Assembly (NCBI GenBank): GCA_027579435.1
Contig: JANBPK010001503.1
Coordinates: 1-55,240 of the forward strand
DNA from: Candolleomyces eurysporus
Lineage: Eukaryota; Basidiomycota; Agaricomycetes; Agaricales; Psathyrellaceae
DNA: 55,240 nucleotides
Reading direction: 5' to 3'
Shown: in pieces, positions 1-10,779 of the stretch
How the letters are laid out: every line of letters starts with the position of its first letter
How positions within the stretch are numbered: position 1 is the stretch's first letter
The notes under the pieces: generated by a model
What the model was told of the DNA's origin: nothing
The model's database searches: none
Seen by the model: the letters and a program-made list of their open reading frames with translations, nothing else
Translations under genes and position numbers: made by a program

Positions 1-375
1 CCGGTGGTTTCTGTCGCCATCTCGCCTGATGGCAAGCGCATTGTCTCCGGCTCGAGCGACAAGACGATTCGGGTCTGGAATGGGGAGACGGGAGTACAGA
101 TGGGAGAGCCGCTACAAGGGCACTCAAACCCGGTGCGTTCTATCGCAATCTCACCGGACGGCAAGCACATTGTCTCTGGGTCTTATGACGGGACGGTTCG
201 GATCTGGGATTTGGAGACGGGGGCGCAGGTGGGAGAGCCGCTCCGAGGGCACACAGATGACGTGAGATCTGTCGCAATCTCGCCGGATGGCAAGCGGATC
301 GTCTCGGGCGCACAGGACCACACCATCCGGATCTGGAGTGTAGAAGGGATACTACACCAGGGCAGCACAGTATAA
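1..375 (+). CDS. WD40-repeat protein, C-terminal end (partial)
   Basis: Open from the first base to a TAA at 373-375; the start lies outside the window. The 124 or so visible residues form three near-identical WD40 blades with a 43-residue (129-nt) period. Each carries the pattern SxAISPDGKxIVSG followed by a T(I/V)R(I/V)W motif, and GH dipeptides open the second and third blades. Such highly regular WD40 arrays are known from fungal NACHT-WD40 (HET-E-like) NLR proteins, so that is the likely parent, but no NACHT domain is in view. The array ends with a short non-repeat tail of about 11 residues. It could equally be a stand-alone WD40 protein. A WD40 propeller normally serves as a protein-interaction or ligand-sensing surface. 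Confidence 0.8.
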   Translation, partial: PVVSVAISPDGKRIVSGSSDKTIRVWNGETGVQMGEPLQGHSNPVRSIAISPDGKHIVSGSYDGTVRIWDLETGAQVGEPLRGHTDDVRSVAISPDGKRIVSGAQDHTIRIWSVEGILHQGSTV

Positions 376-1066
376 AAGAATACTTCACCCAGGCATCCAA
401 CACCACCCAGGCCTCCATTTTCCTCAACACTGCCGCTGCCTTAATAGCGAAGGCGAGACAAGCTGTACCCAGGGGCACCAGGCCAATGGTGATGGACCTG
501 ACCCCCACCAAAACCCGGACCCTACCACTGGCCCCCCCGNCCGCCAAATTTGGCGCCTTCATCGGCATAGCGATCGCGAACTTCCCCAGAGTCCACTTCC
601 ACCACTTTATTTTCAAAGTCTCGCAGGAGCCGGGCACCATGGGGAACGTCCAACGAGGCGCAAGGAGATTCTTGGACACCGGAGGCAAAGACGAGGTCTC
701 GATCCCCAGGCAATCCGACATGGTCAACATTCTCCAGAGNCCCCCCGATTCTCCTCATTTACAGCTCACAGGGTTCTTCTCGCATTCATTGACCTGCCTT
801 GATACCTTGCCAGGCTTTACTTGCCAAAAAATGGCTTGAGGCTTCGATGATCCCTATCTATTTATAGAGACGACTCGGACTGTCATCGAAATCGTCCCGG
901 ATCGCTAGTCTGATCGCTTCAGTAGCGTTGAGCTAAAGAGCTGTAGCATGTAGTTGAATATTTGTACTTTAGAGATACCGGGCCCGGATTCGTATGCAGC
1001 CACAGAGATACTAAGGGAGGATCTAGCGCTCCCCATATAGATATAATTGTTCCAAAACAAGTCACT
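376..1066. other. Gene-poor spacer with two ambiguous bases
   Basis: No reading frame here resembles a known protein. Frames of 60-190 codons exist on both strands, but they have biased, non-protein-like composition, and the longest runs antisense across the WD40 gene. Ambiguous bases at 540 and 740 sit beside C runs. The right part is the likely 3' flank of the amidohydrolase gene, whose stop is at 1067-1069. Confidence 0.5.
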
Positions 1067-4000
1067 TTAATCAGCATTGAGGATAGGCATAGTCTGCCGA
1101 GGTCTACTCTCAGGCCAGATCTCCTCCATAGTCTCTGCCTTCCAAACACGCCCGGCCCGCCCAACAAACAAAATGTCTCTTGTTGGACCCACGGTAGAGA
1201 AATCACCCTCAGTCTCTGGCTCGAATAACTCAACATGAGGTGGGTACACCAGGAAATCAGCCAGCTTCCCTGGTTCGAGGGAGCCGATGGAATGATGGAG
1301 ACCGAGGGTCTTGGCTCCATCGATAGTTGCTGCGCGTAGTGTCTAAAATAGTCGATCGAGCGCTGTATTAGAACAATGTTCAAATCCCTTAGCACGCAAA
1401 TTGTGACGAACCTCGTAGCGTGTCAATCCTCCTGCTCGAGTGAACTCCATTTCAGCGTGATAGTTTACGCCGAGAGGCTGTTCTCCGTGTGCGCCAATGT
1501 TGGCCAATAGACCCTTATGCACCATCTTCGCAACCGAAGCCGAGGTGTTGAACAGGGCATAGGCTATTCGAGCAAGGTTCGAGTTAGCAAACTTTCATGG
1601 CACGCAGGGAGTTCTAGAATACTAACAGTTCTTTGGTCTGGTGGTGGATTCAGAGAGCTCTTCCAGGATATCATGTCGCATGAACCTTCTTAGCCTGCAA
1701 AAGAAGACCAAATGTTAACCGGGGCACGAATGCCATAGCGGAATCGGAGGTTACATACTTTGGATCGTTGGGCACGTCCTCATGAGCCCAGACAAACTGC
1801 TCTCCCCAGGCGCCACCATAGTTGACGACGTGCGTCGGTGTCGATCCTGTACCGCTCAAAGCGAACAAGGTCAAAACGTCCTCGTAGAGAATCGGTGTAG
1901 GCAGGGCGTGTTCGACCGTTGTCATTCCTATTCGATCATACCATGCATCAGCAATCTAACGCTTCGAACGATTGAAGAAGTAGAAAGCACGAACCGTCAA
2001 TGATGTACGTGAGATCCCAATCGTAGTTCATCCCACCCTCCGGGACGCACAGCATACTCAGGTTTTTGGCAGCGAGGAGGAGACGCTGCCTTGACGCCCT
2101 GTTATACCGAACTGTGAGTTCATCCACCCAATCTCCAATAAATTCGACATCCTCACCTCGAAGGAATATTATAATTCTTATACGAAATCGCATATGCTCC
2201 TCCCTCCGCTTTGATCCTCACAAGCGCAGACTTGGCTTCCTCCAAATCCGTTACGTCCTGGTAATAACCCGCTTGTCCCGCACCATAGATAATGGTACCG
2301 ACACTGAAAATTCGAGGCCCGACGGTGAACCCAGCCTCAACCCGACTGCGCTCGACGAAAGCGTTGACAGTATCAGCGCTGGGGTTGTGTAAAGTCGTTA
2401 CCCCGTACGCAAGGAATGTCTCAAGTTCGAAGGATTTCGCCGGGTAGCGATTGTCAAAGCCGTCCCAGTGGGCGTGGACGTCGACGAATCCTGGGATAAC
2501 ATAGCCTATAGCGTGCAACGATGAGTTCGGAGAAGGAATGTGAAGAAAATCGAAGGAAAAACTTACCTCCTCCTGCGTCGATCACAACACCCATCGTTCG
2601 CTTTGCGTCAAAATCGGCAACATCCTCAATAGATTGTATGATACCGCCGCGAATGTTGAGCACGCTCTCCTTTAGTAGATCGGTTTCCAGATTGCCGGTG
2701 GCCATAGTGATTAGCGTTGCGTTGTAGATGACGAAGTTATTCGACATTCCAGAGACACTGCTTTTTCCAGCTTGAGCAACATGCGTAGGCTGCTTCACTA
2801 TGACTTCTTGATAATACAGCAAGTTTTTGACACAGTCGATGCCAAAGTTCCTTCGGTCCCTGTTGATAGCTGCAGCGCATCGAGAGACTTTGAACGTTTC
2901 GATTGAATGGAGGTATGGTCCTGCAACGAATGGTCAGTAACTACGCACGTCAATTGTCGACGAACGAAGGACACTCACCCAAAAACCAGAACAGTTTCTT
3001 GCCATCCCCACTCCACGCTAAGTCGTGTCCACCATCCACGCTCACTCTCGCCAGCCCCTTCGACGCGTTCCCAGGTTTTGACCACACAGGCTTCGATCCA
3101 CCCTCCACAGCGGCTCCAGGTGCCAGATAGACCTGGAAAAAATCGACAAAGCCGACTTGCTCTGCACTGTACGACACCCCGTCTTTGCCCTTCTTGACAG
3201 AGACAGCCAACTCCGAGGACATCTCCCCCTCTGCAATCGTCTGGTGAGGATACCTTCCGTTCTCGTCGGGGCCAGAGGACAAGTCGATGATGAATGTCCG
3301 CTGGGACTGCTGAACGAGCAACTTTTTGTTGCCTTCAAGGAACCGCATATCAAGGCGGTCCCATCCCTGGATCTCGGATTGAACGAACTTGATGTCGCGG
3401 ATTTCGACCGTCTTTGCTGAAGAGGAAGGGTCCGGAAGGGCGATAGAACCAATGTACAATCCCGGGTTGGCAGTGGCGACGATATCCCCAGTCAAGTAAT
3501 CCCCCGCTGACTTGACAAAAGCGATTTGCCTATTCCTGCCTTCGCATCCACACAGGATGGGTGAGAAGTACCTGCCCAAAGGCAGCCCAGAAAGCTCATA
3601 AGCGGCTTTTGCTGAGATGTTTGCCAACTCGAACGTCGTAAAGTTGGTATCAGACCACCGAGCGTGCAGCACGAGGTCTTCATGGCCGTGGACGAACGAA
3701 GGGGAGTAATAAGGCGAGGAAGGGTCGACCACAGGAACAGCGAATGTATCTCGCTCGTATACGTCGTGCAGGTACGTGACACCGGCGGCTTCGAAGACGA
3801 CCCGTTCACCCTTTTCATCCACCCGCAAATGTTTGAAGGACCTAACCCTCTCTTCGTGCTGCGTTTCCAATTTCACAAGGTCCGTCGCTCCACCTCGCAG
3901 TGTCTCTGCAAGTCGCTTCTCGATGTGGGCGGTGAAGCGAATAGGGTACGGGTCCATGGTGGCCGAAGCGACTCTCTCGCCGAGATGGTTGGTGGACAGA

Positions 4001-5414
4001 GGGACCTTGTAGATTTGACCTGCCGCCCATATGATCACGGCGTCGTCCGAGGGGGTGAATGCGAACGAGGGGTAGGTGCCCATGGGTGCGGATACGGTGG
4101 TGAGGTCGTATGTGAGACCGTACCAGATGTTGTGGACGGTTCCGGTGGTCAAGTCCTTGAGCACCAAGGCTTCTTTGTCCCTGACACGGCGTACGAAGGC
4201 CAGCGTCCTGCCGTCTCTGGAGATTTCGGGTCGGCTTGCACCTCCGGGAGACGAGTCCACAATTCTCGTGGTGGATTTACTGGTTAAGTTTGTCTGGAAT
4301 ATGGCGTAGATGCCTGAGTGGACGTCTTTAGAGTAGGCGAAATTGTTCTGGTCGATTACATTCTTTGAGAATATCAAAGTATCCTCTCCCTTCCAAATGA
4401 ACTGTTCCGGGCCAATTTGCTGGTTTCCATAGTCTTCCGATGTCCAGCCAAGGGGAAGTGTTCTGCTGACGACCCGTGAGCCAGCTCCAACGTCAACTAG
4501 GGACTGCTTTCTCTGCTGGAGGTCGTCAACGCTAGGGACAGAATATTCCCAACCTTCCCCTGCCCCTAAAGAGCGTCCTGATGTGTACCATTTGGTGGCA
4601 ATCACTTTGGACCCGGATGGGTGGAACCTGGCGTCGGAAAGGTATCTGAAGGTCTCGTTTGTGACGCGTTGAGCTTCGAGAAATTCAGTAAATCGTTCGT
4701 CAAATGTGGCAGGGTATACATACCTCCTAAACGACCTTCTCGCTGCAAACGCCGAGTCTTCCGCTCTGACGTCTCCCTCACTCCCTTGAGCAGCAATTCT
4801 TCGTCGGACTCCCTCTCCTGTTGGCTCCAACCCTTCAAGCCCATCTCGGAACATCCCTTCCACTCTGTTATCCAGATATTCTCCACTCCAAGTTCTGCAT
4901 CGCTTCGAAACACGAGTCGGTTGCCTTCAGGGGAGAAATGAGGGTCGGAGTCGTGAGGCACACCCCGCAGGATAGCCCTTGCTTGGACACGGTCGGTTGC
5001 CACGTCTATCTCACTTGCAGGTATGCAGTAGAGATCCCCGACCATGTCAAAAACAATATCTCCCGTCTTGGGATGAACGTCCAATCGCAGCCAGGTTCCT
5101 TCCGTCACGTCGTATTCTAGCTTCCGGGGGAATGGAAAGTCGGTGGAGATGTCCCATTGGGTTTGGTTGCGAATAGGCCAGGTGTCGTCGTGCCATTCTG
5201 ACGCTGGGTCATTGGACAGTCGCCTTGACCTGTCTTGAACGCGAAGGAATGACCATGGTACTGGCAGGATGCCAGAGAGCGTCAAGGATAGTGAGAGTAG
5301 GGAAAGCAAGCCAAGAGATTTGAGCACGGCGCTTCGAGGCCTCGGTTGGTGGCGTCTACCAGGCTGAGCATGGTTGGCCACTGGCAGAGGAGGGTAGTCG
5401 GACTTGATGACCAT
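1067..5414 (-). CDS. Membrane-anchored TolB-propeller / amidohydrolase fusion protein
   Basis: Nine exons read on the minus strand: 5414-4724, 4673-2979, 2920-2567, 2505-2157, 2098-1995, 1927-1759, 1694-1627, 1563-1412, 1342-1067. Together they total 3858 nt and encode 1285 residues. The N-terminus has a basic stretch and then a hydrophobic segment (about residues 28-55), which suggests a type II membrane anchor or signal anchor. The next roughly 800 residues carry repeated beta-propeller strands of the TolB/WD40-like type (for example SDARFHPSG and GGASRPEISRDGRTLAFV). The C-terminal third is a metal-dependent amidohydrolase: PGFVDVHAHWDG gives the metal-binding H924-x-H926, VEHALP gives H1071 and GAHGE gives H1169. 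A conserved tail reads LRAATIDGA...GSLEPGKLADFLVY. Substrates of such fusions are not established; an imidazolonepropionase-like or peptidase-like hydrolytic role is inference. The first intron (4674-4723) was placed because reading through it loses homology. Confidence 0.9.
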
Positions 5415-5774
5415 TGAGCATCAACTCGACGGCGCTTATTGCATCCAAGTTGAGTTGAACCCCGGTTAAACAGTGACCCACCTTGACCCACTGCCTGTCA
5501 AACGTCACTGTCAAAGCGTCCGTAGCGGGCCGCCGGGGAGCCCAGCCAATCGGAGCCGTGGAGTCGCACTGCCACGCGAGTCGGCATGATGTTTCGGCAA
5601 GGCTGACGAGGCCGATTGGCAACGCATATTTGGCTCCACCAATTAAAGGATGAACAGCCCGCAGAGGACAACAAGCCTATTTCTTCCTTGCTCTCCGATT
5701 TCTACCATCTCGAGAGGCAGATAAATACCTAGAGGTCCCCAGAGCACACGACCGTAAAAGCTCGAGCGACAGGG
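5415..5774. promoter_or_regulatory. Divergent intergenic promoter region
   Basis: This 360-bp gap lies between two start codons pointing away from each other: the amidohydrolase (minus) and the mitochondrial-type gene (plus). It must hold both promoters. An AT-rich GATAAATAC at about 5720-5728, some 50 bp before the ATG at 5775, is a possible TATA-like element. No other motif is certain. Confidence 0.4.
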
Positions 5775-7463
5775 ATGCCGCTTGCATCTCATGGCGCATT
5801 GCGGGCCACTGGTCGCAAGGCTGCCAATGCCATAAGGTCGAGCCATCCACACTCGACCAATGGGCAAGGCAGCGGAGGAACCAGTGCTCGTGCGCTGCAT
5901 ATTTCAGCGCCGTCATCAGCGACCCATGGCCAGCATCTATCGTTTGGCCAGACGATTATACACTCTCTCGAGCAAATCCGTCCTCGAACTCCACCGAACA
6001 AACTCTTCTCGACCACTCGCAACTTTGTTACCACCATTTTCACTCGACTTTCGGCACCCGGTTTGAAGGTCCCATTCAACGTCCCCCACAGGTTCGCTAG
6101 TGTTGGGAATAGGTCTTTGGCTTCAGGCCTCGCCAATCCTTCGATCAGGAACGGCTTATCTCTTCCTGCACGTCATGCAATCCATAACAAGGCCTTTGGC
6201 GCCGGGACATTCCTTCCCCGTGCACCCTTCGCTCCACGACCGCCCATTGCAACTCAAGTGGGGTTGGGAACCGCACGCAACTTCTCCACCGGTCGCCCCA
6301 TCTTCCAAAACATCGTAGACAACGTCCCAATCGCCCTCCGTTCCCTCTACGAAGCCGACCTCGATGTCGACTTTGCAAGGAAGAAGGCGGGTAGCAAGCG
6401 ACCCCTTTACACCGCCTTGAACAAGCCCAAGGGTATTCAAAAGATGAAGGCCAAGCCTACCAAGGCCAACAAGCCCACCCTTGCTGCTTCTGCGGAGAAG
6501 GTCGAGGCCGACAAGGAGAACGTCGTTATCGAAAACGCAGCTGCCGAGCTCGAGCACTACTTCCGTGCCCCTACCCCTCCCGCTGTCACTACCCTCGTGT
6601 TCATTCCTCTTGCACCGACGCCCACCAACCGTCTCCCACTCGCCACTCGAGACGCCATGCACAGTTCACGTCGGCTTGGAAGTTTCATACCAGTCCACGA
6701 GGTTGGAGCGTTGCATGCCTCGCACAACACGCATGCGCTGCGGGTCTCGACGCTCTTCGCACGACTTGACCAAGCCAATGTATGGGCTCACTCCGGTGTG
6801 TCATGTTCAGCGTACTCAGGAAACCCACGCAAAGTCGCCCTGACCGACGAAGACGATGCTAGCTCGGACGACGAGTTGGAAGGAGTGTGTACGTTCCTCA
6901 AGCTCGAGTTCGCTGGATGGACATTGGCAGAAGTTCGAGGTGTGATCGGGGAGTCTGGCCAGGGCTGGTGCATCTTTGAAGAGATATGGAGAGACGAGCT
7001 CAGGGAAGACGGGAAGGGGATGCTATCGGAAGAAGAGGATGAAGATCTTAGCAGTGAACTCGATTCACATTCAAGCTCATGCTTCTCACCTCAAGCTCGG
7101 TCGACAAACCTTGACAGTGGGATGCAGTCGCCCGTGATGGACCCTTCCCAGTCTTTCATCATGCCTACCCTCGACTTTTCGTCATCGTTCCTTGGGCAGA
7201 GTGCCTTCGCGGGTGCAGAACAGTCGACGGGAAGCCAGCGAGCCCCGAAGGTGTTCGAATGTGATGATCCGTGGGTGGAAGATGGGTACTCGTCGTCTTC
7301 GGATGGGTTGATATCGAGGTCTTCATCCTCTTCGTCGCTGGGCTTGATCATTGACCCGCCTTCAGAGAATGGATGGTACGCCTCTGCAAGCTCGAGATTC
7401 GAGAGTAATAGGTTCCATTCTGTGATCAGTTATGACGACGAGCCACGTGAACGTCTCTTCTAA
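5775..7463 (+). CDS. Conserved basidiomycete protein with mitochondrial-type N-terminus
   Basis: This is a single exon of 562 codons plus a stop at 7461-7463, starting at the first in-frame ATG. The first 170 residues are rich in Arg, Ser and Ala with almost no acidic residues, typical of a mitochondrial import region. A core follows with FSTGRPIFQNIVDNVP and a Lys-rich stretch (KPKGIQKMKAKPTKANKP). I recognise this core from uncharacterised Agaricomycete proteins but know of no assigned function. The middle contains LVFIPLAPTPTNRLPL and a segment around EFAGWTLAEVRGVIG. The C-terminal 180 residues are acidic and Ser-rich, so probably disordered. The lack of introns is unusual in this intron-dense window. 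A function in mitochondria is inference only. Confidence 0.75.
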   Translation: MPLASHGALRATGRKAANAIRSSHPHSTNGQGSGGTSARALHISAPSSATHGQHLSFGQTIIHSLEQIRPRTPPNKLFSTTRNFVTTIFTRLSAPGLKVPFNVPHRFASVGNRSLASGLANPSIRNGLSLPARHAIHNKAFGAGTFLPRAPFAPRPPIATQVGLGTARNFSTGRPIFQNIVDNVPIALRSLYEADLDVDFARKKAGSKRPLYTALNKPKGIQKMKAKPTKANKPTLAASAEKVEADKENVVIENAAAELEHYFRAPTPPAVTTLVFIPLAPTPTNRLPLATRDAMHSSRRLGSFIPVHEVGALHASHNTHALRVSTLFARLDQANVWAHSGVSCSAYSGNPRKVALTDEDDASSDDELEGVCTFLKLEFAGWTLAEVRGVIGESGQGWCIFEEIWRDELREDGKGMLSEEEDEDLSSELDSHSSSCFSPQARSTNLDSGMQSPVMDPSQSFIMPTLDFSSSFLGQSAFAGAEQSTGSQRAPKVFECDDPWVEDGYSSSSDGLISRSSSSSSLGLIIDPPSENGWYASASSRFESNRFHSVISYDDEPRERLF

Positions 7464-7571
7464 TGTTTTTTTCTCTTTCTTTCCCTTTCTCCCTACTCTA
7501 TCCGATTGAACGACGCGGAAGAGTAGGAAAACCGATGCTATCTCTTTCTTTGTCTAATCGTTTCTTACTTC

Positions 7572-7577
7572 AATAAA
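7572..7577 (+). terminator. Candidate poly(A) signal AATAAA
   Basis: A canonical AATAAA lies 109 bp after the stop codon of the single-exon gene at 5775-7463, in a T-rich 3' flank. Fungal poly(A) signals are loosely conserved, so this is a candidate only. Confidence 0.35.
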
Positions 7578-7770
7578 TCAAACACCACAATGCGCGACGT
7601 ATATCTGGCTTTCCCGCAAATCAGTCCCTCATCCCAAGAGGCGATTCCACATTCCTTCAATTTTGTACAGCTTTACACGTATCGTTTCTGCTACAAGTAC
7701 ACGAATAAACAAATACACAATCTGCTTTTGAACTTCTGGTGTCGTCCCTTTCTGGGTATTCTTTACAAGG

Positions 7771-9293
7771 TTACTTCGTCTTTCCGCTGGCCTTCCTCCT
7801 AATTTCAGGCTCCAACGGGAACCTTTGGTCCTCTGGTGCAATCGAATAGAGTCTCGTCCAGATACCCTGCAAAGGGTCGGGCGTCCTCCACGCCAACTCG
7901 TCGTTCCTCAACCAGAGGCGAACAAGGTGGCGGCTAACAGCGGAAAAAGAGGCGTCAAGTCAGAAACGTTGATTTCCACGACGAGAAGTGTCCAATGTAG
8001 TGAAGCACTCACGTCTTCTCCGGACTGTCCCGGAACTCATCCCTCGCATGCAACAGTCCCAAGCTATTAATATACTGAATGTCACCCTTCTGGAAATTCA
8101 GTCCTAAAGAGTATTTCTCTGCCAGGAAATGGATGGCGTCGAGCGCCTCAGCTTGGGCTTCGGTGATAGGTGGGATGTTGGGGCTGCGTTTTTGGGGGCC
8201 GTACCCCGTGAAGTGGCGGCGGGAGTATTGGAAGACGATCTTGCTGTCGCCGTTGACGGGGACGTGGTACAGGAGGGGTCGGGTCGTGTAGCCTGGGTCA
8301 CCACCGAAGCTATGAAGAAACGCAAAGTATAATTTGAGCAACAGCTGTTAAGATCAAAAAACTAGAGTACACACCTATCCAATGGCCAAGGTTCGGACAA
8401 CGTCTTGACCAGGTCGGGTCTCGTAGCAGCTAATTCGTTGTATATCTTGCCACCGCTGCTGATCTTCGACGTGCCGCCCTCTGCAGCCGTCTCCAGAGCC
8501 ATGAGTGCAATCAGGTCCCCTACGTCTGTGTGGAAGACCTGCTTGTCGGTGGTATACGCAGAATTGCCGATGCCCCCTTTCTCATGTGCATGGCTTACGG
8601 TGAGGTCTTTGATATGGGCCAGGACGGCGCCAGTACCGTCTTGTTTGCCTCGGGCGGAGCCAACGTGCGAGGAGATTCCTGTTCAATGAATTCACCATTC
8701 AAAGTCGAGTTAGTTTGAATGGAATGGAAGGAGAGACAAAGGAAGGAGCGTACCGGCGTAGATAATTGCAAGCTCTTCCCGGGAGTACTTTTCAATCGGG
8801 ATCGTTCTCAGTACAAAGAACCCTCTCCCTTGATAAAGCTCGCGCGCGAAATCTTTCAGCACTGGGCTGAGTGTTGGCAGGGGGAAGGTATCTTTGCCTA
8901 CAAACCCCAGCGCCAAATTCAATCCTACTCGGGATGAAAACAGAAGCGTACATCAGTGAACAAGCGAATTCGAAGCAGAGTAGATGAGCGCCTGTTGAGC
9001 GGAGTTTTACCCTTGAAATGACGCAATGCAGAATCGATCTCCTGCAGCTCCTCGTCACTGAGTTTATATACCCACTGGTCTTCGGTCTGCCAATCATTGC
9101 CTGCCCAAACGATCGGACCGCTAACTTGAGCAGGGAACCCATCAGGAAGGGGAGTATTAGGAAGTGATGGGTCCTCTGCCAGGCGCGTGGCAGTTCGCGC
9201 TCGCCATTTGGCTTCGTCTGGGTGGTACCCAATGTCTGGCTGCACAGCGGCAGCTACCGGTGGTTCTGTGAGGGTGAGAGTAGTGGTAGACAT
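7771..9293 (-). CDS. TauD/TfdA-like Fe(II)/2-oxoglutarate dioxygenase
   Basis: Five exons on the minus strand: 9293-9011, 8924-8754, 8678-8375, 8309-8013, 7933-7771 (1218 nt, 405 residues). Members of this family use Fe(II), O2 and 2-oxoglutarate to hydroxylate a small substrate. The iron-binding facial triad is visible as H201-x-D203 in VFHTDVGDL and distal H340 in GLLHARDEF. The arginines of RHLVRLWLR (R357, R361) are at the place expected to bind the 2-oxoglutarate carboxylate. LYQGRGFFVLRTIP is another TauD family signature. The N-terminal 100 residues carry a tryptophan-rich segment (GPIVWAGNDW). No signal peptide is seen, so it is probably cytosolic. The substrate cannot be told from sequence; close fungal relatives are annotated only as TauD-family or clavaminate synthase-like. 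Confidence 0.93.
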
Positions 9294-9553
9294 ATCTCTT
9301 TAGATGATGATCAGTCCGCGAACCGCAGGGTTCTTGTATCAGATAACGCGGCATATTGCGGGGAAGCAAGACGCCGCATGGGCTCGAAATACATCCGGCT
9401 CAAGAAAGTCTGGACACCAAGCATCTGAAAAGTGGCGCTAAAGAAAGGGCAATAAGAATACGCCGCGTCCGATTGAAAGCAATCGAAGTACAAGCTAAGA
9501 ATATTTATGAGTGGCTTGGGAGGTTGGAAAGACTGAAGAGTGGGCACCTGTGT

Positions 9554-10455
9554 CTATATCGTCTCCATGAGCTCCTCCTGCTCAGGTTCGGCGTACACAA
9601 CCTCCATGATGGGCTCTTTGGCCTTTGATTTGCCTTTTCCAGAGCTTCCAATATCCTTTCCCGACGATCTTGCCTTACTCCTTACATTCTTTCCCGATTT
9701 GCGCAACGGTCCAGACGCGTCTCCTTCGAACTTTCCATCCCCAATGGTGATGACAACCTGTAACGTTGACTTTGACCGCTGCTGTATCGAGATGTCCTCA
9801 TCATCATCGTCGGGAAGCACCTCGTCCTGCACCTCACACGTCTGCGTGGTTATTTCAGTCTTGATCTCGTCCTTTGCAAAAGGGAGTATAGGAGGGAGCG
9901 CACACGTGAGCTGCAGCAGGAGTGGAATGGCAGCACCCATGGCACTCAGGTGAAGGGTTTTGTACCTATTTTTGCAACAGTTGAAACTCTGGCATCCATT
10001 CAAATGTGACATAGAGCGACGTACCCGTCTTTCATAATGACGTCTTTACAGCGTCGCATGTACGCTCCTAAATTTGTTCTCCTGGAAAGACAAATATAGT
10101 TCTTCCCCTCCTTATGCGCTGACCGTGGACCTGTGGCAGAGACTGAGGTGGGTACGATGGGCCATGGCCTAGCCGGCGTAAGCTTTCGAATTCGCTGTGG
10201 CTTAGAGTCTCCTTGCTTCTTTTCTTTCCTCGAAGAGCTGCTCGCTTGGGAGTTGGAGGATCCGGCCTGGTGGGAATTATCCACTTTGGGTCTATTTTCA
10301 CGTTCTTTCATTCGCGTTGGAGCGGAACTGGCAGGCTCCTGTGGTGCCCGTGGTGGCCTCGTAGATGGCCCTGGGGAATCATCGTCGTCGGTCATCCTCT
10401 GTTTCTTAGCCGTATCTTCCTCTTCTAGCGCTTCGTTCTTGCGTTTGATGGCCAT
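9554..10455 (-). CDS. POP7: RNase P/MRP subunit Pop7/Rpp20-like (Alba fold)
   Basis: Two exons, 10455-10025 and 9965-9554 (843 nt, 280 residues). The N-terminal 95 residues are hydrophilic and rich in Lys, Ser and Pro, with a possible nuclear localisation signal near the start (KRKNEALEEEDTAKKQR). The Alba-type core then begins at NYICLSRRTNLGAYMRRCKD and runs on through GYKTLHLSAMGAAIPLLLQL, which matches the Rpp20/Pop7 family. It ends with STLQVVITIGDG. The family partners with Pop6/Rpp25 to bind the P3 arm of the RNase P and RNase MRP RNAs in tRNA and rRNA processing. The C-terminus has a Lys/Ser-rich disordered tail. The single intron (9966-10024) sits inside the Alba domain. At 280 residues it is longer than yeast Pop7, mainly through these tails and an acidic insert. 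The name rests on family knowledge, not on a search. Confidence 0.8.
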
Positions 10456-10698
10456 GAAGAGGCCTAACAGGAAAAGATGTTTGCGAAAACAAGAAAAGGG
10501 CGTAACGAGAAATCGCGTTCACGGTCCAAGCGCCTAAAATAGCCTTTGTTTGGTTTTGCTTATGCCCGGAGCTATTACCCCCGAGTTTGACAGTGACGTC
10601 GTTCTGCACTGGCTTGACGTCGTCCATCGCGTCGTAAGTCGCGTCGTTGCCTTCTGCTCCTCGAAACTTGCTCTCACACGGTGATATCTTTGGGTCAG

Positions 10699-10705
10699 TA
10701 TAAAT
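10699..10705 (+). promoter_or_regulatory. TATA-like element upstream of the PAP2 gene
   Basis: TATAAAT lies 75-81 bp before the ATG at 10780, in the 324-bp gap between the divergent POP7-like (minus) and PAP2 (plus) genes. Position and sequence fit a core promoter element. There is no experimental support. Confidence 0.35.
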
Positions 10706-10779
10706 TGAGACTATGGAGAGACTTCACTTTTCCAAGCCGTCCGGTGCTCCCGTTATTCTAAACTCTCCTATCAACAAGC

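Noticed and set aside
140..730. 196-codon frame on the minus strand
   Set aside because: It overlaps the WD40 repeats in antisense, includes an ambiguous base and shows no domain; it is a shadow of the repeat array plus non-coding DNA.
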